A DNA stretch of 64,000 nt from Linnemannia schmuckeri (GCA_029449235.1 JANATG010000014.1:744001-808000), one strand, 5' to 3'; positions 39,305 through 51,186 are shown, counted from the stretch's first letter. Notes: generated by a model from the letters alone, not told the origin. Numbers and translations: made by a program.

Positions 39305-41237
39305 ATGTTCGGCAAGGTCCCAGTTCTTCTCGATCCCAGAACTGACAGTCAAGCTCGGTCCCTTTCTCTGGCCTAGCGATGTTTCCAGGCTCATACGGAC
39401 CAGTCGACTCATGTGCGACATCTTTGCATCGGTCCTGTTCCGACAACTCTGTTTTTCCTCGTTCGAATTCCGCATGCTAGGATCCGTAAACGGCCTCAAG
39501 GGTCTGGCAAAGAACATTCACCATGTCTGAGAAGTCCAGTCAGGCTTGGTCTTTTTCAACTTTTACTACCACTGTCAACTCGCCTATGAACAACAACACG
39601 ATTGCAGAACGCGACTCCTCTGAACATCCCTTCTTGGCTGCCTCCACCACAACTCCTTCGCCTCAGCATGATACTATTGCCGCCAATGCCTAACCTCACG
39701 TCCTTGTCGTGCCGTAGTACTCACCTCGACAAGGACCTTGACCATCTCGCACTAGACAAGTGCCCCAACTATGGAAGGGAGTATATCCCAGTCGTGTACT
39801 GGCTCACCCGTTCATCTCCAAACCTTGTCACACTTGACTTTGAGCTCTTTATCGAGTCCTAGCAGTAGCTCCTCTTGTTCACAAGGACGATATCTGGGAT
39901 GCGCAACCTTCGGTGGCTCTGTCTGGAGTTCTCTACTCCGGTGGCGTTCTGAGCCAAGCTTCCTCTGGCGGTGTTTTTTTGCCTGCCGTCATCCCTCAAC
40001 ATCATGTGGCTTGAATTTAGGATTGTAACAAATTGCTGGGTCCTGTTCAAGATGAACTCTGAGGAAGACGCTGTATGGAACAGGATCTGGGACTTTCAAG
40101 GAGAAGAGGTGGCTCGACAGCCACTTGCACACCTCTGGAGAACTTGAGATCGCTGTCGTTCAACTTCTATAAGCGGTCCGAGTTGACGATCGACGACTAT
40201 GTGGCGCTGTTTAAGGATTATCCCAGGATCAAGTCTCAATGTTCCTTGAAGTAGTGCGCAGTTAAAACTAGGTGTGCTTGGACGGTTCATTGGCCCGCAA
40301 TGCCCCAAGCTGCGAGACGTGACAACTTCAGCTATCCGAGACGACATCTTCCTGTCCGCTACCATCCTTGCCTCAATGACGCCAAACACCTGCAGACCTT
40401 GCGCGGTTACGAGATCAACCTGAATCGTCCACTATTATCGACCGCCACTCTTCCAATTTTCGCGAGCTACTCATGCTAGAGTACCTACCCATGACCAGCG
40501 CTCTTATCCAAAAGATTCTTGTCCAATGCTCGGAGCTCGAGGAATTGTCGCTCTATAGTTACAACACTAGTGTACGACCTTTGGCTCAAGCAGATGCAAC
40601 TGCAGAATCCTGGGTGAGCAACAGGATACAGAAACTTCAGCTCCGTGTCGCCATTCCGGATTTGTTTTACCTTCGGCCGAAGAAGTAACGCCCGTATTTT
40701 GGTCATCATGCTGCCGCTGTTGCTGCCGCCGGGACGATAGGAAAACAGCGATCTTTAATGTGGGTCCATGCAGGGCAAGGATATCTTGTATTGTTTGAGA
40801 GGTTGTATTCTAAAATCAGGAAACAGACCAAGCTCGAGGTTTTGAACCCAGACGCTTTTCCGGGACCGACGTCTGTGAAGCGTGCGGCAGGACGATCGTT
40901 TTAGTTTGACGCGTTACCCTTGAAGTTGACGTTGGGTGACCCCGAAGTTGGTCTGCCCGGATATTTGGATCTGTTACGGGGGCTGAAGAGGTTGAAAAGT
41001 CTGGTTGGGTCGTTTGGGATGTAATCTCAGGACTCGGTGTTGACGGTGGGCGAGAAGGAGGTGATGTGGATGGCAAAGCATTGGGTCTCGTTGCAGGAGG
41101 CGCATTTCTATCCGAGAAAGATTCCTCCAAGGGAATACTTTTTGAACTTGCAGGAGCGGTTGCCCAGCCTGAAAATTCAACTGACTGATCATCAAGTAAT
41201 AGTACATTATCACTTTGCCCCGCCTGATGGCGCCTGA
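39305..41237 (+). pseudogene. F-box/LRR pseudogene, group A, heavily broken
   Basis: ATG 39305 is out of frame with the F-box (SQFFSIPELTVKLGPFL), which reads on to LAKNIHHV and a TGA at 39528. Later pieces in order: FFNFYYHCQLAYEQQH, the NIPSWLPPPQLLRL and PPMPNLTSLSCRS region (39602-39862), short LRR pieces near 40130-40250, RELLMLEYLPMTSALIQKIL to LRVAIPDLFYL (40460-40688), FPGPTSVKRAAG, KLTLGDPEVGLPGYLDLLRG with LKRLKSLVGSFG, and KEVMWMAKHWVSLQEAHF (to about 41110). The full gene order is retained at almost full length, but at least five stops or frame changes are present. It is older than the broken copies at 29609 and 41699. Confidence 0.85.
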
Positions 41238-41698
41238 AATGTTCCAATCTGATATTTGATCAAAGAAGCCTCGCCCTTTAATAGCTAAAGAAGCAAAGAC
41301 CATCCTTGTGGCCGTAAACAAATGTAAAATCGACGTCAAAAGTTTCGATCCTTGTCTCTTCTATCACCTTTCCGCATGTCGAGGGTTATGAAGGTGTTGA
41401 AGTTACGAGGATCGATTGGTACGCGGCAGTTGGCGCGGTTTTGAGGGGTTAAGGGTTCTTGTTGGATGAGTAGTCGGTGGTGGAGAGGCGGCATGTGCAG
41501 GTGTTAAGGCTTCCCGGGGTTGTGTGAAAACGGGAAGAGAAGTGATCTCAAGTTTGTTTACGTGCAAGAAAGGGGAGGAGAACGAAGTGGAGGAGGAGAC
41601 ACGTACGTCGTTCTTTTTTCTTTCTCCCACTCTCTTTTCTTCGCTCCTTTATTTCTTCCTCACCTTCTTTCCAGCCCTTTCCTCCCTTCACCCATCTC
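41238..41698. other. Intergenic region
   Basis: No gene is seen. It holds 3' flank of the pseudogene and then a T/C-rich leader (41600-41698) with repeated CTTCC and TTTC motifs before the start at 41699. Confidence 0.6.
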
Positions 41699-43631
41699 AT
41701 GAAAACAGCATCCACCCGCTTCTTTAACATCACTGAGCTTCTGATCGAGGTCGCGTCGTTCCTTGACAGAAGGGGCATCTGTCGCCTCCTTCAGACCTGC
41801 CATCAGGCCCACATTGTCCTTGCACCGATTCTTTTCCAGACGCTCGACTTTTTGCCTACTACCCCATCCTACTCCTCATCTAGGCGGCTCCTCACCACTG
41901 CTACTCAACTCAACGCGCTGAAGCGGAACATACACCACGTCCATGTTTTTCGCACAGGAAGTCTCTCGACTGCGTTTTTATTTAACTGCTTTCTTTCCCA
42001 CGCCTTAAGTAACAACACTCCGCCTTCTACCAAGCCTGTGTGGGTTCCACTGTTGGACAAAGAACAGAACGGTATTGTTCCCCTCCCTCCCCCCGTAAAC
42101 CTCACACGCCTTTGAGGCGACAAAAAACTTGGACCCTAAGGATCAACCCTCGAAGCGAATATTCTTCTCCACCATACCCAGCGTCAAGGACTCGCGCGCG
42201 CGCCTTCAGCAACTATGTTGGATCATTACGCAGTGTCCCCTGCTCTCTTCCTTGGAGTTGACACTAGAACTCAGGACAAAGGACGATCTTCAGTGTTTCG
42301 TAGGGGCTCTCGCAGGAATAGGGGTTTTGCAGACGCTCAGACTTGTGATTATGGACGACGCGACAACATGGCCAACACTCTTCTCGACCGTAGTTCTCCA
42401 CTGCCCGCCAACTATCGAGGAGCTCTGTGTGCTTTTCGAGAAACCTACGACCACGACGGGAGCGACTGTTGCCCCATTGACTATCTCGGGAATAATACCA
42501 CGAGCAACGCCGCAGTCATTGACACGGGGTCAGGATCCGCCGCCGCTGCTTATTAGGCTAAGGAGAATCATTCTTCACTCCGCCGGCCATATTACTCTCA
42601 CTGAGGCTTCCAATGTGTTCAGTCGGTGTCTAGGACTTGTCGAGTTGAACTTGTTTGACACTCCTGGACAGCCAGGCGACGCAACCTCTATTGCTACAAT
42701 CCTCAGCAAGCGTTGCCCCAACTTTCGAAGGCTAAGAAGTCTTCGTATATCATATGACGAAGATCAACAGCTCGCCTTAGCTATCATGGACAACTCCGCG
42801 CCGCAGACCTTTGAGGCAATCGAACTTTCAAATCTGGATGCAAGCTCGACAAAGTCTCTGCAGACTTTTATTCGACGACATTCGATGACACTCAGAGAAA
42901 TCCGGATACAGGATTGCAGGATCCCTGATAGCGCCACCATTCAATGTATTCTTTGCAACTGTGCGCAATTGGAAGTACTCTGCCTTGTTTCACGCGACAC
43001 TTTTCAGATCGAGGTGATCCTGGCGGATGCTGTGGCGTACAAGTGGGCCTCCAGAAAGATGAAGCGTCTCGAGCTTTCTGTGGCGTTTAATGATCTGGCA
43101 GAGACGACAATAGTTGATACCTACGATAACATCAGCTACAGCAGCTACAACGATGATGCCATTGCTCCGTTTTACCAGAAACAAGGACCCGTCATCCTGA
43201 CGGATGCTGAACGAGCGCTGTTTAAAATGCTGGAGCAATTCTATCAGCGGCTAGGTGAACTCACCGAACTGGAATACCTTGACCTTCGTGCGGTCCCATC
43301 AGCGTCAACTCACGCCTCTTTTCGAAAAAATCAACAGGCGTTTCCAGGAATGCTCTTTCTAGGCAACGGGTCGTTGGGACGACCAGGATATCTGCGCTTA
43401 CTGGAAGGGTGGAAGAAGTTAAAATATCTTAAGGGATCGGTACAAATTTTCACGTCAGAGACGATGGTGACGGTAGGTCAGGCTGAGTTTGCATGGATGG
43501 TCGACCATTGGCCTTCCCTTCGGCAGGCAGCGTTCCTGCCACCTAGCTCTGGATACTGGAACAGGGGCAAGGAGCGTAGTCCTGAGATCCGGTGGTTGAG
43601 AGCTTGGAAGCCCACACTCATTCTACAATAA
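41699..43631 (+). CDS. F-box-like/LRR gene, group A, broken by one-base frameshift
   Basis: The first frame (41699-42115) gives MKTASTRFFNITELLIEVAS, an F-box-like segment, RNIHHVHVFRTGSL and PPPVNLTRL, then a TGA. The next frame takes over at 42114 with EATKNLDPKDQPSKRIFF and runs 506 codons without interruption through the LRRs to the terminal block GRPGYLRLLEGWKKLK and AEFAWMVDHWPSLRQAAF. One surplus T in the TTT at 42111-42113 is enough to account for the change. No other defect is visible and every family landmark is present, so this is a very recent pseudogene or a base error; a real single-exon protein would be about 643 aa. The stop overlaps an AATAAA (43627-43632). Confidence 0.78.
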
Positions 43632-44111
43632 ACACATGTACTATTTCCTTTGATTCCTTGGCTTGATGAGTTGGATATTCGTTTCCCATCTGTATTCTCC
43701 GACCATGTTGATATTTTATTCTCTTGGGTGTTTTGTATCTTTCCATTTCCCACTTTCGCGTCAGCATTTCCTTTTTTTTTATCTGTTTGTCACCTAAATG
43801 TCTGTCGGCGACTACGACTCTGGTAACAGCTACGACGACGACGACTAGAGCCTGGACCTCTCGCATGCATATGCCATGGCCTGGATCACTAAACGGGGAT
43901 AATGATTCCCCTCCTTCCCCCCTGTTGCTTTTGTAAGCTGCATCAAGTCATACTGCAAGTTTCATTTGCGTCCCTTTTGGATCACTGTCGTTATTTGATG
44001 TGGTTTATTTGTTTTAGTTTTTCGATACTTTTCGCCCTTGCTGTCCAATATCGGTTACCTGGTGCATGAAACATCTCACTTGGAGTCTTGACGTTCCTTC
44101 GATGGTTTGCA
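43632..44111. other. Intergenic region
   Basis: No gene is seen. A short frame from ATG 43798 (MSVGDYDSGNSYDDDD, then TAG) is acidic but only 16 codons long. The remainder is T-rich. Confidence 0.55.
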
Positions 44112-45129
44112 GTCTCCCAATATGCCTATTCTTGAAGACGCAACGTTGGACTACATGGAGATCATCTGCTCACACTGCCGATGGATTATGGAACTCACCA
44201 TCGCGCGATTTTACGGGGAGAGCATGGACTATGAGGAGGTCGTGAGATGTTTGGGCTGGCCTGTCAATATATCAGGAAACTGAGTCATTGCGATGGACAG
44301 ATTGATTCCAACGGGATCATGGAGAGGATTATCCTGATTCGCCTGTCCGCATCAACGTTCATTCATCTATACCTCCTGAACTACACCGGCGGGATTTCCC
44401 TAGCGATAGCGATGGCGACCACCACTCTATCTTGATCCGCGAGATCAACTATGAGCAGACGGAAAACCTTTCAAGTGAGGGTATCCAGCTGCTTCTCTGC
44501 CGGTGGTCGTCTCTGGAAGAGTTTAGGATTTGCTCAGCAGACAATGACAGCAACGCGTCAATCGAGATCGAGGATGCTGTTACGAAAAAGTGGGCTTCGA
44601 CCAAGTTGCGTGTTCTTGATCTAGAAATTCTTGTGGAGACTTAAACAGAAGGCAACGCCATTTTACGAGCGGCCTCCACCTGTTGTCCTGACCGAGTGCG
44701 AGGAAACCCAGTTTGGACTCTTGGAGAAGCTGTACAGGCAGATTGGTTCGTTGACGCAGCTGGAGCACCTGACGTTAAAGATCGCGGAGACGGTCGTCAT
44801 CATAAGATGTATCGCCTGATTTCCTTCCCCGCGATGCTTAATCTAGGCGACGCTGATGCCGGAGTCCCAGGATTTTTACGGCTGTTTGCGGGGTTGAAAA
44901 GTTGACGATGTTGGTTGATTCCGTCTCGGCAGCGACTCCGGAGACACGGGAGACGATTGGCAGGAAGGAATGCGACTGGATGTTGAAGCATTAAGTTAGC
45001 ATTGAGAAGGCAGAGTTCTTGTCCAGCAAGGGAAACCAGCTCCAGCCCACCAAGGCCAAGAGATGCTTTACCAAAATGGTCAAGCGAAAGCCCGGCCTGA
45101 GCGTCACCTACATGTCTTTTTTCTTCTAA
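44112..45129 (+). pseudogene. F-box/LRR pseudogene, group A, 5'-truncated
   Basis: No F-box is present. The sequence enters in the middle LRRs (ILEDATLDYMEIICSHCRW, IMELTIARFYGES), continues through a region with several stops, then LSSEGIQLLLCRWSSLEEF and IEIEDAVTKKWASTKLRVL (44460-44640), a frame change to PPPVVLTECEETQFGLLEK and LYRQIGSLTQLEHLTLKI, a further change to ISFPAMLNLGDADAGVPGF, LRLFAGLK, RKECDWMLKH, and an ending KRKPGLSVTYMSFFF. This is about half a gene, with at least four frame changes or stops. Confidence 0.8.
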
Positions 45130-45469
45130 GTAAAGAAATAAGACTTGATCGATTGCAGGTTGTTTATAGGCTTTTGATGTGAATTTGCTGAATTGCATGA
45201 AAAGGGGAAGGCGGGAGATGTGTCTCTTTTGCCATCCAAAAGGGGGAAGAAAGTCGGGATTTTTTAATACTTCTGTGATGTCGTACAAACGTACAAAGAG
45301 AAAAAAAGTACAAGAGCGCGCTTCTTGCCCGCCACAACTGCCTCTGATCTGTCCTTTTTTCTTTCTTCTTTCTCTCATACTTTCTTTCCTTCTCCGTCCT
45401 CTTTTCCTTTCTTCCTCACTTTCTCCCTTCATCGTTACCCTTCTTCTCACCTTGCTCGGTCACGCCGTT
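45130..45469. other. Intergenic region, pyrimidine-rich
   Basis: No gene is seen. From 45355 it is a strong TTTCTTCC-type leader like those before the intact genes, which now precedes only the decayed copy at 45470. Confidence 0.6.
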
Positions 45470-47161
45470 CCCTTGGGAGAAAGTGTTCGCGTCCTACCTC
45501 TATAACACCACCCTCTCGCGTCTCATTCAGACCAATAAAAACTTCCAGCAGAGATACATTCCTCTCTTGTTCCACACTCTCACATTCCCTTCCCATCACC
45601 GAAGCACCATGGGATTCCGCCATAAAACAGTCACCCTGCAACGATTAGCATAACATACACACCTTGTCAAGAAGCTAGTCGTCCATCGTGTCTTCATTGA
45701 CTTTTACTTCACCTGCCTGATTGCCTACCAAAACAAGGTCGCTGAACCTGGACAAGATCATTGACCGGAGTGGTGGTCTTTCCCAATAAGCGCTGCAAGG
45801 ACACTGCCCCCATAACTCCAATAATCAACTTCACCGTGCTCCAAGTCGATATGCGCGAGTTTGCGGGCGACGACCTCTATCTCGACTCGACATACCTGCG
45901 ACAACTCTTGTGGGTCATCCACTAGTCTCTTCGCCTTAGGCATCTTGATCTTCAAGGCATCAGCGTGGACGATTTGGACGATTTGGACGATTTGGAGGAG
46001 GATCGGGTGTTGGCCTCAACCCTGACAGGACTCACTCACCTCAATTCTCTTTATGTTAAGGTGCGCATGGCATACTATAGTATGAGTCGCCTTGACTTTA
46101 TGCTTTTCTTTTGTGTCCCCACATCGGTGGTCTCGCTAAAGATTGACATCGAACTAGTGATACTCGAGCAGGAGGACACTGAACAGGACGAGGGGGATTT
46201 TGCGCGGAGAATGGGACCAAACTCGAGACATTTTGAGCGCTCAAGCTTTGCCATGCGACATGTAAGGATATCTGTGAAGTGTTTGTGGCCTATTCATGGA
46301 TCACCCACCTGAGCATCTCTGACATAAACAGCAAGTTGGACATACCAGCGACTGGAAAGACTGTTGGCAAATCTTGCCCTCGGATCAGGACTGTCGGACA
46401 CAAAATTGACCAGGTTGAAAGTGAGCCTAAGGTGGTGCGTGTTATCGGCGACGGTGACTTAGTGCGAGCCTTGGTCAAGTGTCATTCCTCGAGTCTCCGC
46501 AAGGTTGAACTTCTCCGTGCGAAAGGCTTTCCAGCAGGGACATGCAGCTCATGCTCACCAAGTTGCCATCGCTGGGAGTGCTCAAGGTCCCAGGGAGCGC
46601 CATCACTCTAGAAAATGTTATTAAGAACAACCGGGCATCGAGCAAGGTCCGGATTCTGGAAGTAATTGTGGCTATCGACGAAGACCTTAATGAGTCCAAT
46701 CTCTACTGCGAGTACGTCCACCAATCATCTTTACCGTTAAGAAACAGGCGCGGTTCTCTCGCTTCAAGAAGCTGCTATGCGCAGATAGGGTCGCAGTCTA
46801 TTCTCCAGAAAGTCAGTCTAAAGGTGGTTGTGGGCAAGTATCGGACCAATGACACTGACGTGTTTAAGAACTGCATCTTCCCAGGGATATTCAATCTGAG
46901 TAACAACAGGCAGAGTAGACCAGGATATCTCGGCCTTTCTGCAGGATTGACCAAGCTGAAGGTGTGGCGAGGCTCTGTGTCGGAGACAACAGAGGAAGCC
47001 GTGGTGACCGTTGGGAGGAAAGAGTCTTTTTGGCTGCAGTCGCACTTGTCTGCTATGAAAGACATCGAGTTGGTGGCGAACCACGAATGAAGCGACTTGA
47101 AAAGGTGCTTCGGCAGTCTTGTTCAAGAACGACCTGGGTTGGACATCAGGTTCAAATGTAA
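45470..47161 (+). pseudogene. F-box/LRR pseudogene, group A, heavily broken
   Basis: The copy starts inside the F-box (LSRLIQTNKNFQQRY, IPLLFHTLTFPSHH at about 45500-45590); the initiating Met-FF-PEL part is gone. After stops comes KKLVVHRVFIDFYFTCLIAY, a degenerate stretch with a GACGATTTG repeat (45967-45993), then LASTLTGLTHLNSLYVKVRM, LDFMLFFCVPTSVVSLKI, KSCPRIRTVGHKID, QLMLTKLPSLGVLKVPGSA, KVRILEVIVAID, RPGYLGLSAGLTKLKVW and KESFWLQSHLSAMKDIEL. A TGA at 47088 interrupts the last repeat, which continues in frame as LKRCFGSLVQERPGLDIRF. At least four frame breaks are present. The order and length are otherwise those of a whole group A gene. Confidence 0.82.
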
Positions 47162-47283
47162 GATAACGATGATGAAGACGGTGTAGACGGCGAGGATGGT
47201 TTTGACGACGATGAATGACGATAAATACCTGCCAAGAAGAACTTATTGGCCATTCGTATCACATGATGTCGACAACAATTTTC

Positions 47284-47317
<34 letters not shown>

Positions 47318-47598
47318 AGCTGAGCAGATAATTGCGATGGCAAAGGAGAGAAATGGTCGCTCAATTTTGCTTGAACCAAGTTTATACAGTATTCAGGCAC
47401 AATTCCTCCTTGGGTGTGGCTTGGATGGTTGATTCAATTTCACATATAAAGGCGAAGGAAGAGGCATTTTTTGGTTTTTTTTTCTCCTTTTGTTCCATAG
47501 CCACTCCCTCTCCAGCCCACTCTTTTAGGCTCATTCAGCCTCCTCTTTCTCCTGCATCCCTTCCCTTCTCTCTCCTCCTCTGTACCAAAACTGCATAA
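47162..47598. other. Intergenic region with poly-A tract
   Basis: No gene is seen. A 21-base A run lies at 47284-47304, followed by GAG and 11 further A. The last 130 bp are the T/C-rich leader of the 47599 gene. Confidence 0.6.
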
Positions 47599-50500
47599 AT
47601 GCTGGACAGCACGCCGCCCGTGTTCGAGGTCCTGTCGATCCCAGAGCTCCTCGACTCCATCCAGGTCTACCTCACCCTGCATGATCTCGTCCAATGTACC
47701 GCTGTCTCCAAACCCTTCCAGGCCCTCTTCACGCCTCTCCTCTGGGAGACCATTGCTATCAAGACCCACTACCAACACGTCGCCTTCACCACCGTCCCCG
47801 AGGTTCAAGACGCCCTTGTCCGTAACGCGTCCCACGTCCGTGTCCTCTATCTCCGCACCTGCAAGAGCCTCGAACCCTTTTTACATCTCGACCCCACACA
47901 TTTGAAACTCCACACCGTCGCCTTCCCCTGGACCCTGAAAAACCCGGAGCAAGAAGAAGATTATTATCGAGACATGGACGATGACTACCCGCGCTCTTAT
48001 GCATCATCGGTCTACACCCCTTCTCCTTTTGCTCTTCAAGACGTCGGACAGTCACGACATGAGCGAAGTCCCCGAATCTCGTATGGTGGTATCGACAGAG
48101 TCGTCGCCCAACAGGATTGGCTCCGGGCCAAGGGCATCTTTCCAGCTCGAGAACGAGCAGTGGGGACCCAGCTTAGGTATCTGCAGCGATTTCAGGACCA
48201 GCAACGACGACAGGCCGAGGGGAGGGAACGCCAGGTCCAGGAAGGTGCCGCTGCTTCTGCTGTTACAATTGCTACTCCACCCGGATCTGCATCTGCATCT
48301 TCGTCATCTTCGAGCTCTGCCTCTGCCTCTGCCTCTGCCTCTGTCTCTGCCTCTGCTTCTGCCTCTGCGATCGCCAACACCAGCGTTGCTGCCCAGCAAG
48401 CACAGCCAAATCCGGCGAATATGACAACTCAACAGCGCATGGCCTATTTGATGCAACGTCAACAACAGCTACAGCTACAGCTACAGCATCAGCAGCAGGT
48501 GCAGCAGGCTGTGCAGAACACACAGCAGCCACCCATACTGGTACAACTACAGGCACAGCAGCAACAACTAACGCCTCAGCAACAGCAAGCACAAGCACAA
48601 GCACAAGCACAAGCACAAGCACAGGCACAGCAGCAACAACATATGCTGTCAAACCAACAACAACTCCAGCTCCAGTTCCTCCAGAACCAGCTCCAGCAGG
48701 GAATGCAAGCACAGCAGACCCACGGCATTCTTCACTCCCAGGTGCTGATGCAGCAGTCGCGTCAACTTGCCCAGCACAGTCTCCAGAATCATTCCTTGCA
48801 GCTTGGCATACCTCAGATCATCCTTGCTGCCAACCAACAGATGGCTGCTCAGGCGCAGGCAACGGCTCAAACAACTTGGCTGATACAACAAATGGCTGTT
48901 CTGGAAAGCCGCGATCAGGCAGTGCGAATCTTTGAGGCGAATCGCCGAATGCAGCAAGTCCAACGTGGCAACATTCAGCAAGCTGCGGAAGCACTCGAGT
49001 CCCAACAAGCAGCTCTTCTAGCGTCCCAGCGATTGGTTCACCAGCTACATCCCCGGAAGGATTTCTCCCGAGGCCGCCAGACCGCGCTCCTGATACATGA
49101 ACAGGGCCTTATGCAAGCCGAGAGACAGTTTGTGCTCTTCCACGGCATCGTTCATCAACACAAAACACTTTCGCCACAGGAACATCACCAGACCCAGACA
49201 AAGGTCGATCAATACCTTCCATCCTTGGTCTCTCTCCAACAGAACCAGATGACAATCGTTCAGGTGGAAGGTCAAGAACAGCAGCAAGCGGAAGCGAGTC
49301 TAGGACCAGCCAACTTTCAGCAGCAGCAACTGTATCAGCTGACTCTTATACGGGCTATGGAGCGTCTTCAACTGTGTATCGAGGTCCTTCCAAGAATCCA
49401 AGCCCATCTTGACAGCATTGAGTCGATCCCTGCCCAGCCTTGGTTTGTTGACAGCGCGGAGGATGAGCAACTGTTGGTGCGATTCATGATGCGAACCTCG
49501 GGAGTCAAGGTCTTTGGTAGCAGCAACTTGATCCTGTCCAACAAGGAAGTCTGGGATTCAATGGGTCGTCTCTGGTCGAATTTGCGGGTCCTTTCTTTGG
49601 TGTTTTACAAGTATGCTGCTGGACAACCTGTACAGCGTTACCTTGAACTTGCATCCATGCTTGACCGATGCCCTCCCCGCCTCGAGAGTCTGCAATTATC
49701 CTTCTCGGATCAAGACATGAGTCTCCACCCTTCCAGCCGCGTATTCTCACGGGTCAACGATGACGCAGTCGCAACACCTACGTTGGCTGTCTTGGAGGAT
49801 ATTCTTACTCTGCGCCGAGCCTATATCGAAGGTCATCTTGGAGGTTCGGCCAACTTGGAGGATGTCGAATCCTGGATCAAGTTTCTCTGCCGCTGTCCCA
49901 ACCTCCAGTCGCTTGCTTTGGGATCTTGTTCATCGCAGCTCACTCGTCTTGTTGCCTCCAAGGTCATGAACTGCTGGCCTCAGCTCGAAGAGTTTGCCGC
50001 TTGCACCAGTCCATTCTACCAGCCAGTCTATGATACCCAGCTGGATCAGAGCATCGCCATGTTACTCAATGCGATCCGTTGGGGCTCGGCGAGTGTCAAC
50101 AATGATGACGACGAGGAGATGATCTCGGCGAGTCCTACAACAAATACTTTGGTTCGTCGTCGCAAGGGGGTGAAGAAGGTCCGGTTCGATCGCCTCATCT
50201 TCAACAGCCAGAGTAGCACCCTTCAGAGTCTGTTCTGTACGTCCCAGTCTCTAACCCACCTGTCGATGCGAGACTGTCAGTTCGTTGGCGGGTTGCCGAG
50301 CGACACCCTGTTGCGTCTTTTGCGGGTCTGCGACCGGTTGGAGGAGGTGGATCTGTTGCCGTCAGGGTTTTACCATCGAACGGATCTGATGGCACTGGAT
50401 GCTCAGCAGTTTGTCAAGTTGTTTTCGCTCGAGACCCCCTGGCCTAGCTCTCGTACACTTAAGGTCCTGCGGGTGGCGATAGAGGGACTTCGTCGGGCTC

Positions 50501-51186
50501 CTCTCGCTGGTGGTGCAACTGCAAATAGTGCCTTTGCTAATGCTGGCTCTTCCTCCGAAGTGGCTTCTCTGCCTTCGACCACGATGTCCCCTTCGTCGCT
50601 GCTGCACTCTTCAGGTCTCAACGAGTTCTCCTTCCCGAACGCGGGCTCTTTTGCTTTATCGTCCTCATCATCATCGTTGCCAATGCAGTCGCCGCTGGGG
50701 GTCCTCTATGAGTTGCAGCGCCAGGTCTGTCAGATCTTGGGCTCCTTCACGGCCTTGAAAGAGCTGTCCTTGGGAGTCCACTGTGAGAAGGATCAGGCCT
50801 GCTCTTTCCTCCCACACCTGTTTCAGCAAGATGATTGTTTGAAAATGATGCTCGAGAGCGGTCTCAATCTGATGGGTGGACTTAAGCACCTTCAGGTCTT
50901 GAACGTCTCTAGAATGGCGCACCAGATCGGAGTCACCGAGTTGCAGTGGATGCGAGCTCAGTGGCCGCGACTTCACACAGTGCTGGGTCTGTTGAGAGTT
51001 GCAAACTTGACTCGTCACCAAATGAACAACTCAACCCCGACGAGTACGCAGCAAAACCTTGTGGACGCATCTGTGTCGACAGCTATGGCGACGGAGGAGA
51101 AGGAACTTAGGGAGGAGGCTGAGGAAAGTGAGAAGCGGGTTTTGAAGTGGGTTGAGGAGAACTTTTCGCGGTTGGTCTTTACCTGA
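47599..51186 (+). CDS. Large F-box-like/LRR protein, group B, Gln-rich linker
   Basis: The product is 1,195 aa, the longest of the family, and intronless. The N-terminus FEVLSIPELLDSIQVYLTL, CTAVSKPF and TPLLWETIAI is the group B F-box (about 8-55), then RNASHVRVLYLRTCKSLEPF. Residues about 200-600 form a huge linker: a Ser/Ala run (about 230-257), then Gln-rich sequence with CAG/CAA tracts and QA repeats (about 275-360), continuing as Gln/His/Leu-rich probable helix. It occupies the same place as the coiled-coil linker of the 32331 protein. LRRs follow (LRVLSLVFYKYA, CPNLQSLALGSC, LTHLSMRDCQFVGG), then a Ser/Ala loop (about 970-1035) and the terminal LQWMRAQWPRLHTVLGLL. It is probably an SCF substrate receptor whose Gln-rich region could drive self-association; that last point is inference. 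Confidence 0.9.
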   Translation: MLDSTPPVFEVLSIPELLDSIQVYLTLHDLVQCTAVSKPFQALFTPLLWETIAIKTHYQHVAFTTVPEVQDALVRNASHVRVLYLRTCKSLEPFLHLDPTHLKLHTVAFPWTLKNPEQEEDYYRDMDDDYPRSYASSVYTPSPFALQDVGQSRHERSPRISYGGIDRVVAQQDWLRAKGIFPARERAVGTQLRYLQRFQDQQRRQAEGRERQVQEGAAASAVTIATPPGSASASSSSSSSASASASASVSASASASAIANTSVAAQQAQPNPANMTTQQRMAYLMQRQQQLQLQLQHQQQVQQAVQNTQQPPILVQLQAQQQQLTPQQQQAQAQAQAQAQAQAQQQQHMLSNQQQLQLQFLQNQLQQGMQAQQTHGILHSQVLMQQSRQLAQHSLQNHSLQLGIPQIILAANQQMAAQAQATAQTTWLIQQMAVLESRDQAVRIFEANRRMQQVQRGNIQQAAEALESQQAALLASQRLVHQLHPRKDFSRGRQTALLIHEQGLMQAERQFVLFHGIVHQHKTLSPQEHHQTQTKVDQYLPSLVSLQQNQMTIVQVEGQEQQQAEASLGPANFQQQQLYQLTLIRAMERLQLCIEVLPRIQAHLDSIESIPAQPWFVDSAEDEQLLVRFMMRTSGVKVFGSSNLILSNKEVWDSMGRLWSNLRVLSLVFYKYAAGQPVQRYLELASMLDRCPPRLESLQLSFSDQDMSLHPSSRVFSRVNDDAVATPTLAVLEDILTLRRAYIEGHLGGSANLEDVESWIKFLCRCPNLQSLALGSCSSQLTRLVASKVMNCWPQLEEFAACTSPFYQPVYDTQLDQSIAMLLNAIRWGSASVNNDDDEEMISASPTTNTLVRRRKGVKKVRFDRLIFNSQSSTLQSLFCTSQSLTHLSMRDCQFVGGLPSDTLLRLLRVCDRLEEVDLLPSGFYHRTDLMALDAQQFVKLFSLETPWPSSRTLKVLRVAIEGLRRAPLAGGATANSAFANAGSSSEVASLPSTTMSPSSLLHSSGLNEFSFPNAGSFALSSSSSSLPMQSPLGVLYELQRQVCQILGSFTALKELSLGVHCEKDQACSFLPHLFQQDDCLKMMLESGLNLMGGLKHLQVLNVSRMAHQIGVTELQWMRAQWPRLHTVLGLLRVANLTRHQMNNSTPTSTQQNLVDASVSTAMATEEKELREEAEESEKRVLKWVEENFSRLVFT

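Noticed and set aside
48272..48712. Val/Ala-rich minus-strand frame resembling a membrane protein
   Set aside because: It is the complement of the CAG/CAA and GCA repeats coding for the Gln/Ala region of the 47599 protein.
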